Of a DNA stretch of 64,000 nt, positions 57,681 through 64,000 are shown one piece after another. How positions within the stretch are numbered: the stretch's first letter is position 1; each line of letters opens with the position of its first letter. The position numbers and the translations under genes are program-made. The DNA is from JBEKIK01 sp963838495. Its GTDB lineage: Bacteria; Planctomycetota; Planctomycetia; Pirellulales; Thermoguttaceae. The notes under the pieces were generated by a model. That model was given only the letters and a program-made list of their open reading frames with translations, had not been told where the DNA came from and searched no databases. The stretch is taken from contig CAWIRC010000002.1 in NCBI GenBank assembly GCA_963838495.1, forward strand, positions 434,001-498,000, given 5' to 3'.

Positions 57681-58730
57681 CTAATTAGCCACTTTGTCCG
57701 CTTCGAGCTTTTTCTCCACCGAGGCCGTGGAACCCAAGATCGCGTTTAAGCCCGACCCGCGAAGCGCGGCTATCGATTCAGGCTTTCCTTGGAGATAAGC
57801 GTCCCAAAAAAGCGTGCACGCGGCCCGGATATAGGGCTGAAACTGGGTGTCCTTCCCGGAATCCCGTGGCCTGAGCGGGCCGGCGTACATTAAATGATCC
57901 CCCCCGAAAAAAACCGCCAAGTACTCGTCCGCGCCGAAGCTGTTGTCGTATGGTATCCGCCGCTGATAGGCCTTTGTCGTGCCGATGATCCCGTTGTCTT
58001 CCGAACCGGTTATATACAAACATGGCGCGTGTATGTCCTTGTAGGCCACATCCAAGGGCACCTGTCCCATAATAACAGGAGGGCTCATGGCAATCACCGC
58101 CCGAATGCGATTATCCGCGAAGATCATCCCATTTGACAGCACCTGGCCGGCCAGGGCCAATACCGTTTCGGCGCCCAGGTCGTACCCCGCCGCGCCCACA
58201 CGCGTAAAATCCAATCGCGCCGCCAAGGGATCGCCCTCGCTTTTTAGTTGCTCGAGTCGATCCAGCGCAAACCGCATGTCCTGCGGGCGATTCCACATCG
58301 TAGCCGGATTCTCGTAGGCCTCTTTCAGATGTTTCTTACGCTGCATCTTGCCCCGCCACACCGCTTCGTCGCTGCCTAAATGCTCCACATATATCGAAAC
58401 ATATCCCTGCCCGGCCCAGTGTGCCCCCAAATATGCGCAATCTTCACGCGATCGCCCCAGTCCATGCGAAAAAAGCACCACCGGAAACGGCCCCTCGCCA
58501 ACCCCCGGATAATAAATCTTCACCGGCACCTGGCGGCCCCGCCCCGCGTCGAACCATTGCAGTTCTTCCCACTTCACCAAGTATTCACGCCCGCCCGAAC
58601 CGCTTGTCAACGCCGGCTTCACCGAATCCTCTGCGGCGCCGTCTTTGCCAGTCCCTGCCAGCGATGTGCAAGCCCATGCCGTGCATCCCGCCCATAAACT
58701 CAATGTGTAAAAAAACCGTATCGCTTTCAT
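57681..58730 (-). CDS. Exported alpha/beta hydrolase with Asp at the nucleophile position
   Basis: A signal peptide (FFYTLSLWAGCTAWACTSLAG, with a possible lipobox-like Cys) precedes an alpha/beta-hydrolase domain: VVLFSHGLGRSRED (oxyanion strand/turn), then the nucleophile elbow at RVGAAGYDLGAETVLAL, where the family's GxSxG is GYDLG (Asp184), and a C-terminal GGDHLMYAG with the likely His. It resembles planctomycete dienelactone-hydrolase/PAF-acetylhydrolase-like proteins. An Asp nucleophile is known from haloalkane dehalogenases and epoxide hydrolases, so the reaction may differ from an esterase. Intact. Confidence 0.75.
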   Translation of the reverse strand: MKAIRFFYTLSLWAGCTAWACTSLAGTGKDGAAEDSVKPALTSGSGGREYLVKWEELQWFDAGRGRQVPVKIYYPGVGEGPFPVVLFSHGLGRSREDCAYLGAHWAGQGYVSIYVEHLGSDEAVWRGKMQRKKHLKEAYENPATMWNRPQDMRFALDRLEQLKSEGDPLAARLDFTRVGAAGYDLGAETVLALAGQVLSNGMIFADNRIRAVIAMSPPVIMGQVPLDVAYKDIHAPCLYITGSEDNGIIGTTKAYQRRIPYDNSFGADEYLAVFFGGDHLMYAGPLRPRDSGKDTQFQPYIRAACTLFWDAYLQGKPESIAALRGSGLNAILGSTASVEKKLEADKVAN

Positions 58731-59012
58731 AGTTGATCAAAATGTTTTATGGTTTTACAGTTTTCCACTTTTTTCGGGCCGCGCCGCCAATCTTACTCCT
58801 CCTCGTTCCACGCCCCTATATTCATCCTCCCTCATCGACTGATTTCGGCGGGGCAGGGGAGCATCGGCCAAATATTCAACCCCAGCCGATCCATTTTGCC
58901 CGGCCGGTTGCGCAAAGATTTTTAAAAAAAGAAATTGGAAGCGTGGACTAAAAGATAAACGCCCTCCCCGCAACCGGAAAAACCCGCTTATCCCGATAAA
59001 CCCGCTTTTCCC

Positions 59013-59774
59013 TCAAATTTTACCAGCAGGCGCCAAGTAGATTACAAACTCATCCTTGCCGTCCAATCGCAAAAGTTGATCGCACAACTGCTGATGATAA
59101 GCCGCCACCGCGCAACACCCCGCATGTATCGCCTCGCACGCCAGATAGAGATTCTGGCATACGTGCCCGGCGTCCAACGCAATCAGCTTATGGGCGGCCA
59201 GGCCGTAACGCCATTCCATCCGCGCGGGAATGGCGGCCCACATGAATACCAAAGGCGCCTGCCCCACAAAACTCTGACCCAACGTGGCTTCGACAAGTTT
59301 TTGCTCGAGCTGCTTTTCCTGAAATTCAAAAAGCAATTGATGCTCAAAGGGTAAGTAGCGGTAAATCCCCTTTTCCAATCCCGTGACCTCTATGGCGGCA
59401 ATATAAGTCTCAAACGAGTGCCGCGCCCCGGCCGATGGAACCATGCGAAAGGCCACCCTGCGATCATGCGTTCGCCGCACCCCCTGCGTGGCCCAAAGCA
59501 GAAACGACAGCTCGTCCAGCCTAATCGGCTCTTCGCGAAACAGCCGCCGGCTCTGCCGATTGTGAATGGCCGTCTCCAAATCCACACCGGCAATGTCCTT
59601 CCACTTCCCCGGCGGCGCCAAATTGATCCGCCTTGCCTCCGCCGCATACGGCTTCTCCAGCGGCGGCGGTTCCAAGCCGCGACTCTGATCCGTCTGCGAA
59701 ATATCTAATGTCTGCCGGATCATATCCTTCAAAAAATAACGCGCCTGTTCGATCTGCTGTGACGTCACGGCCAT
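59013..59774 (-). CDS. SagB-type nitroreductase-family protein
   Basis: The 253-residue protein has the SagB/ThcOx nitroreductase layout: NRQSRRLFREEPIRLDELSFLLWATQGV (FMN phosphate binding and dimer contact), MVPSAGARHSFETYIAA, and a C-terminal LDAGHVCQNLYLACEAIHAGCCAVAAY. SagB proteins oxidise azolines in natural-product pathways, but many SagB-type proteins stand alone. No cyclodehydratase or precursor peptide gene is nearby, so the role is open. Intact. Confidence 0.8.
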   Translation of the reverse strand: MAVTSQQIEQARYFLKDMIRQTLDISQTDQSRGLEPPPLEKPYAAEARRINLAPPGKWKDIAGVDLETAIHNRQSRRLFREEPIRLDELSFLLWATQGVRRTHDRRVAFRMVPSAGARHSFETYIAAIEVTGLEKGIYRYLPFEHQLLFEFQEKQLEQKLVEATLGQSFVGQAPLVFMWAAIPARMEWRYGLAAHKLIALDAGHVCQNLYLACEAIHAGCCAVAAYHQQLCDQLLRLDGKDEFVIYLAPAGKI

Positions 59775-59790
59775 TTACTCCCAATTGTTC

Positions 59791-59808
59791 CAGGCACACT
59801 CCGTGTGC
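59791..59808. repeat. Small palindrome GGCACAC-TCC-GTGTGCC
   Basis: Seven-base arms. The stretch 59775-60030 otherwise shows no gene. Confidence 0.5.
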
Positions 59809-60030
59809 CGCTTAATAATTCCCCATTAACTGCCCCACCATTTTCTACGTACCTCTAACATTATAATTTTATAATCTTACCCAGCTCATGGACCCCTTCA
59901 TGTTTTATGGCTCCTTTATATTGTGTAATCGTACTGATAACTCTCGGCTAAAACACAACCAGTAGTGTAATCACTATGACACTTTCTGGATATCTTCTCG
60001 ATTGTCACCAATAAATTTCAATCTTTCCCC

Positions 60031-60078
60031 TTGACATCATTTACAGAATGCGTATACTGTACTATATAACTATTACAG
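60031..60078 (+). promoter_or_regulatory. Promoter and operator of the GntR-ABC operon
   Basis: A near-consensus promoter TTGACA (60031-60036), 16 bases, TATACT (60053-60058) lies before the GntR gene. An imperfect palindrome CTGTACTATATAACTATTACAG would exceed the length limit; its arms CTGTA (60057-60061) and TACAG (60074-60078) overlap the -10 box and start site, a good place for autorepression. Confidence 0.7.
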
Positions 60079-60088
60079 TGAGCGGTTT

Positions 60089-60478
60089 ATGTTCCTCCAA
60101 ATCGACTTCCATAACGGCCTGCCCATCTACGAACAAGTTGTCCGTCAGGTGAAATTCGCCGTCGCCGGCGAGGATTTTAAAGAAGGCGAACTGGTCCCTT
60201 CCGTCCGTGAAATCGCCCGCGAATTGGCCATAAATCCAAACACCGTCGCCCGGGCCTTCCGCCAATTGCAAACCGAAGGCGTGCTCCAGCCGGTTCGCGG
60301 CACCGGCCTGGCTGTCGCCCCAGGCGCAGCCGAGCGCTGCCGCAAACAGCGCGTCGAACTCATTAGATCCCGCCTCACGCAGGTACTGTCCGAAGCCGTG
60401 CAAAGCCGACTCGACCCCGACGATCTCCGCGCACTTGTGGAACGAGAATTATCCGCCGCTAAGCATGAAAAAAAGTAA
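60089..60478 (+). CDS. GntR-family (YtrA-type) regulator
   Basis: The 129-residue protein has the short YtrA-type layout: a winged helix with PIYEQVVRQVKFAVAGEDFKEGELVPSVREIARELAINPNTVARAFRQLQTEGVL and a short helical tail. It probably represses its own operon by binding the palindrome at 60057-60078. YtrA regulators usually control ABC transporters for envelope or antibiotic stress, and the next two genes are an ABC ATPase and permease. Intact. Confidence 0.85.
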   Translation: MFLQIDFHNGLPIYEQVVRQVKFAVAGEDFKEGELVPSVREIARELAINPNTVARAFRQLQTEGVLQPVRGTGLAVAPGAAERCRKQRVELIRSRLTQVLSEAVQSRLDPDDLRALVERELSAAKHEKK

Positions 60479-60513
60479 GTCCCGGCCGTCAGCCGGCCAA
60501 AACCCGCCAAACC

Positions 60514-60586
60514 GCTTGCGGTTTAGCGATGGAGATAAACAATGCCAAAAACCCGAAAGCTGAAAGCTGATCGCTGATAGCCGGCG
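60514..60586. repeat. Palindrome and seven-base tandem repeat between GntR and ABC genes
   Basis: AAACCGC-TT-GCGGTTT near 60514-60530 resembles the hairpin near 45813. Heptamers CCCGAAA, GCTGAAA, GCTGATC, GCTGATA, GCCGGCG run from 60552 to 60586. Confidence 0.75.
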
Positions 60587-60609
60587 GCCAAAAATAGAAA
60601 GGCACGAAC

Positions 60610-61494
60610 ATGGACCCCATCATCCGACTCAAAAATGTCAGCAAACGTTTCGGCGCGGAAACGGCCCTTGACAACGTCTCCTTTGAAGTCCCCTCAGGCG
60701 TCGTCTTCGCCCTTCTGGGCGAAAACGGCGCCGGCAAGACCACGGCCATCCGCATCATGCTCGGGCTGGCCGACGCCAACTCCGGTCAGGCCGAGGTACT
60801 GCTCCTGCCCTCCGACAAGCAAGGACTCCAAATCCGCCGCAGCGTGGGCTACGTCCCCGAGCGCCCCACCCTGTACGAGTGGATGACGGTCGATGAAATC
60901 GGTTGGTTCACCGCCGGTTTTTACGGCGAAGCCTTCCTCCCCGAGTATGCCCGCCTCACCGCCGGTTTCGCCCTACCCGGCAAAAAGAAGATTTCACAAT
61001 TATCCAAAGGCATGCGTGCCAAGGTGCTTCTCTCGCTGGCCTTGGCCAACCAGCCGGAGTTGCTCATCCTCGACGAACCCACCTCCGGACTCGACGCCAT
61101 GGTCCGCCGCGAATTTTTGGAAAGCATGGTCGATCGGGCCGCCACCGGCAAAACAGTCTTCCTGTCCAGCCATCAAATCGCCGAGGTCGAGCGCGTGGCC
61201 GACTTAGTGGCCATTCTCCGCAAGGGCAAACTGATTCTCGTCGAACGCCTCGATGATCTGAAATCGCAAATCCGCAAGCTGACCATAACCATGAAAGACG
61301 GCGCCATGGACCTCCCCCAGCTCCGCGGCGAAATCTTAAGCCGCCGCCTCAAGCAGCGCCAATGGCAACTCATCGCCCGGGGCCTAGGCGACGACCAACT
61401 GGCCGTGCTCAAAAATCACGAAAACGTCCGCGCCTTGGATGTCGATTCCACAAACCTGGAGGAAATATTCGTGGCATACATGCAGACCGCATGA
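60610..61494 (+). CDS. ABC transporter ATP-binding protein
   Basis: The 294-residue ATPase has Walker A GENGAGKT (37-44), signature LSKGM (131-135), Walker B LLILDEP (151-157) and the H-loop SSHQ (about 186-189). Together with the following membrane protein and the GntR regulator it forms an exporter of the YtrB/antibiotic-resistance type that moves a compound out of the cell or lipids across the membrane. Intact. Confidence 0.93.
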   Translation: MDPIIRLKNVSKRFGAETALDNVSFEVPSGVVFALLGENGAGKTTAIRIMLGLADANSGQAEVLLLPSDKQGLQIRRSVGYVPERPTLYEWMTVDEIGWFTAGFYGEAFLPEYARLTAGFALPGKKKISQLSKGMRAKVLLSLALANQPELLILDEPTSGLDAMVRREFLESMVDRAATGKTVFLSSHQIAEVERVADLVAILRKGKLILVERLDDLKSQIRKLTITMKDGAMDLPQLRGEILSRRLKQRQWQLIARGLGDDQLAVLKNHENVRALDVDSTNLEEIFVAYMQTA

Positions 61495-61521
61495 AACAGG
61501 AGCGTAGGAACAAGAATTCTT

Positions 61522-61563
61522 ATTGCAAATTGAAAAATGCAAATTGCAAATTGCAAATTGAAC
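61522..61563. repeat. Seven-base tandem repeat, word ATTGCAA
   Basis: ATTGCAA, ATTGAAA, AATGCAA, ATTGCAA, ATTGCAA, ATTGAAC, next to the MITE-like element. Confidence 0.85.
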
Positions 61564-61571
61564 AAATATTA

Positions 61572-61693
61572 AGAGCCTATCCCTAAAGTCCCCTCTCCCT
61601 TTGGGAGAGGGTTAGGGTGAGGGCTGAATTGCCGAGAATATATTGTTATTACTTCTTGCCATTATTGTTTTTTTATGTTTTGGGATAGGCTCT
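61572..61693. mobile_element. MITE-like element, AGAGCCTATCCC terminal repeats, copy 2
   Basis: Left end AGAGCCTATCCCTAAA and right end TTTTGGGATAGGCTCT are inverted repeats with one mismatch over 16 bases. The inside matches copy 1 (12051-12167), with a CCCCTCTCCCTTTGGG core. It lies between the two genes of an ABC transporter operon. Confidence 0.85.
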
Positions 61694-61714
61694 AAATATC
61701 AGGATATGCGAATT

Positions 61715-63160
61715 ATGAACCGCACTATCTTTTGCGCACTGATGTGGAAAGAATACCGCCTCCAGCGATCATTCTGGATCTCTTTGGCCCTGCTCGGCGC
61801 CATGCTGTTGTTCTTGATATGGGAATTCAACGCCAATCCTACGGATCGCGCAAAAGGGCTTCTTTATACCGCATTATGCCTGCCGGTCTTTTACGCGCTG
61901 GGCTGCGCATCGACGATGTTCGCCGCCGAGCACGACGCCGGGACTTACCAGTTCCAGCGATCGCTGCCTGTCACCGCATCGCGGTTTTTTTGGAGCAAAA
62001 TTGCCTTCGCCTTTCTAAGCACCCTGGCCATGATTGTCCCGTTATGTCTTTTAGCGTTTATCATGGGGTGCGGGCAGATGCCCGGAACCAATAAATTGAA
62101 CATCTGTATTTTAACCGGAGAGGTAATTTGGCTTTACATAGTCTGGGGCGTATTTTTTTCGCTGATTCTAAAACGCCCTTTGCTGGCGGCCATCGTTAGC
62201 GTGCTCGTCGCATCCATGGGTCCGTTTCTGATTCCCGAAAGATCGCAATCCACTTACCTGTACTTCATCGACACCACTTTTCCCATGATCCTATTTTGTC
62301 CCATAGCCATATTCGCGGGTTTGACCGTTTTGCCGGCCATCGTCAACATCTGGCTGGGCCGCAGGTGGTTTCGCGAAAACCCTTATCCAATCCCTCGCGT
62401 AAAATCTCTGCCCAAGTTGAAAGTATCGGCCAAGCCCGAAACGCTTACGGAATATATGTCGCACGGCAATTCCTGGTCCATGCTCGGGCGGCTTACCTGG
62501 CAACACTGGCGGCAATCGTCCTGGGTACTGCTGGTGATCGCGGCGATGTTGGCGCCGCTGCTGTTTTTTGCCTGCGTCAAGCTTTGGTTAAAACATGATC
62601 CGCGAAACGAGTGGGCGTCGGCTTTTATCGCTGTCGGCGCACTCTCGGCCCTGGCCTTGCCTCCGCTGGCCGGATCGTTCACCTTTCTCGCCGACCAGCG
62701 GCAAAAGAACTTCCATTTTCTTGCCGACCGCGGCATCAATCCAAGACTAATCTGGCTGAGCCGATTGTGGCCCTGGACGATTGTCATCGTCTGTGCGTTC
62801 GCGGCACTCGCACTCTTTTTCATCGCCATGTATTTATATCTATGGAGGGCGTACGCATTGCAACCGACGTTGCATGAAGCATTCTTTGCCATAGTGAATT
62901 TATACGGCTACATTGTACTCAGTATTTGCGTGGGACAGTTTTGTTCCATGTTCTTCCGCTCCGGAGTGCTGGCAGCCGTGTTCAGCCTGGTCATCACGGG
63001 CATCCTCTGCTGGTGGGCCGCCTTTATGTGGACATTGGGCATAAGTTGGCTCTGGTCCGTGGCCCCAATACCCCTGGTCCTCCTGCTGGCAACCTGGCTC
63101 CGCGCGCCCGACTGGCTCGCGGAGCGCAGCGGATGGCGCGGTTGCGCCGGCCCGGATTGA
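61715..63160 (+). CDS. ABC transporter membrane protein
   Basis: The about 480-residue protein has two groups of six hydrophobic segments separated by a soluble region, with MNRTIFCALMWKEYRLQRSFWI at the start. I choose the ATG at 61715, with AGGA at 61700; the frame open further upstream is MITE sequence. It is the permease partner of the upstream ATPase, and the two genes are separated by 220 bases of repeat DNA. Confidence 0.8.
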   Translation: MNRTIFCALMWKEYRLQRSFWISLALLGAMLLFLIWEFNANPTDRAKGLLYTALCLPVFYALGCASTMFAAEHDAGTYQFQRSLPVTASRFFWSKIAFAFLSTLAMIVPLCLLAFIMGCGQMPGTNKLNICILTGEVIWLYIVWGVFFSLILKRPLLAAIVSVLVASMGPFLIPERSQSTYLYFIDTTFPMILFCPIAIFAGLTVLPAIVNIWLGRRWFRENPYPIPRVKSLPKLKVSAKPETLTEYMSHGNSWSMLGRLTWQHWRQSSWVLLVIAAMLAPLLFFACVKLWLKHDPRNEWASAFIAVGALSALALPPLAGSFTFLADQRQKNFHFLADRGINPRLIWLSRLWPWTIVIVCAFAALALFFIAMYLYLWRAYALQPTLHEAFFAIVNLYGYIVLSICVGQFCSMFFRSGVLAAVFSLVITGILCWWAAFMWTLGISWLWSVAPIPLVLLLATWLRAPDWLAERSGWRGCAGPD

Positions 63161-64000
63161 CCCTGGCCCTGGCCTTCGCCGCGCTTTTTACCGCCCTGCC
63201 GCTTTATCGCGCATACCAGATTCCGGCTGTCGATCCCGGCTTCGATACCAAGACATTTCTCCGCCCGCTTACACCTGAAGAACAAGCCACGCTCGACCTC
63301 TATTTGCAGGCCGAGAAAAAATACTCTCCTCCCCCGAGTCCCAAAGAATCAACCGCTGAAAATTATGAAACGCTGGTTAATGAAGATCAGACTCATCCAA
63401 AACCTTGGAAACCATCGCCGGCAGAAGTTAAGTGGGTTAATGCCAATCAAGAAGTAATTCCGCTCTTGGTCAAAGCCAGCAAGGGTGCGCAATTTGTATT
63501 TACGCCTTCTTCTCTTATCGACGACCCCTCCAACCCCATGAACGACGCATGGAAAGTCTTACAGATGGCGGAATTACTCTCCCTTAACGCACAGATATTG
63601 GAATCCGAGGGAAAACTCGATGACGCCATCGAGCAATACTTGTCCATAGTCCGTATTTCCAAGCAATTGCATAGCGGTGTTAAATGTTATAACGGACTTA
63701 GTGGTTCTGGCGGCGCAGATACGCTGGAACTTCACGTTTACTATCATTTGCTTACGTGGGGGGCTCACAGCGGTCAGAGCCCCGAAAGAATCAAGAAAGC
63801 CATCGGTGAATTGGAAAAAATCACGGCCGACATGCCGGCGGGCGCAGCGAAGGTGAAGTTCGATTATCTCTCCGATCGGCAAATGCTCCTCGATTATTTC
63901 AAGGGTTTTCCTAAAGAAAACATCCCCGCCATGACCAAGCTCTGGCTTCACCTGCCCTGGGAACGCGCCCGGCGCTCAGGCTCTTGAACACCACTCTTAC
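63133..64000 (+). CDS. Uncharacterised protein with N-terminal signal/anchor, 3' end off the window
   Basis: The ATG at 63133 overlaps the permease by 28 bases, so the two are probably translated together. An N-terminal hydrophobic segment (LTLALAFAALFTALPLY) precedes a soluble, largely helical domain with AQILESEGKLDDAIEQYLSIVRISKQL, a TPR-like helix pair. The frame ends at a TGA at 63987, but one missing G near 63973 would continue ERARALRLLNTTL off the window, so the gene is probably truncated by the edge. Function unknown; it may be part of the exporter. Confidence 0.6.

Noticed and set aside
58744..58764. GTTTT repeats considered as a heptamer tract
   Set aside because: The period is eight, and only three units are present.

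Overview
The window looks like a piece of a Planctomycetota (or close PVC-group) genome, probably a metagenome or long-read assembly. Pointers are paired Gfo/Idh/MocA oxidoreductases with Tat-type N-termini, a large DoxX-family protein, FHA and HD-GYP signalling proteins, a GlmU-like left-handed beta-helix sugar nucleotidyltransferase, a sulfotransferase, a GH29 fucosidase and wide, repeat-filled intergenic spaces. No rRNA, tRNA or CRISPR array was recognised. Many genes carry one-base frameshifts. They are sparse (0-2 per gene) in single-copy genes and very dense in the two sets of near-identical paralogues (two oxidoreductases at 7.3-11.1 kb, two RND pumps plus adaptor at 27.5-35.5 kb), which suggests consensus errors more than biological decay.

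Layout. 0-5.7 kb (minus strand): glycosyltransferase, sulfotransferase, Ser/Thr kinase, polytopic membrane protein, D-2-hydroxyacid dehydrogenase. 5.9-12 kb: DoxX protein, two Gfo/Idh/MocA copies, a hypothetical protein. 12.2-16.3 kb: thiamine-binding-like protein, alpha-L-fucosidase, small membrane protein, PHA-system protein, outer-membrane transporter-like protein. 16.5-23.2 kb is a nitrogen-assimilation cluster: an NrpR-type repressor divergent from gdhA, with three related palindromes between them, then a degenerate-KaiC/PEP-synthase ATP-grasp fusion and a truncated FMN glutamate-synthase remnant. 23.6-27.4 kb: multi-PAS hybrid histidine kinase carrying a palindromic repeat inside its ATPase domain. 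27.5-35.5 kb: RND efflux operon. 35.7-40.5 kb: sugar nucleotidyltransferase, RsmE, ExeA-like ATPase, DUF2617-like protein, CPBP protease. 40.8-41.9 kb: an IS5-type element. 41.9-53.1 kb: endonuclease III-like protein, AT-rich HEAT protein, RarA, membrane protein, L,D-transpeptidase-like protein, FHA protein, CHASE/HD-GYP protein, PepT, HisH. 53.2-59.8 kb: HEAT/thioredoxin/propeller protein, PAS histidine kinase, alpha/beta hydrolase, SagB-type nitroreductase. 60-64 kb: GntR(YtrA)-ABC exporter operon and a truncated final gene.

The most unusual feature is the intergenic DNA. At least fourteen loci hold short degenerate tandem repeats with different words but nearly always a seven-base period. 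Several end exactly at a start codon, and one is split by the IS element with the seven-base register preserved. Around them are several families of perfect or near-perfect palindromes, including MITE-like elements with terminal inverted repeats, one nested insertion, one copy inside a coding sequence, and a palindrome pair with a compensatory base-pair change.
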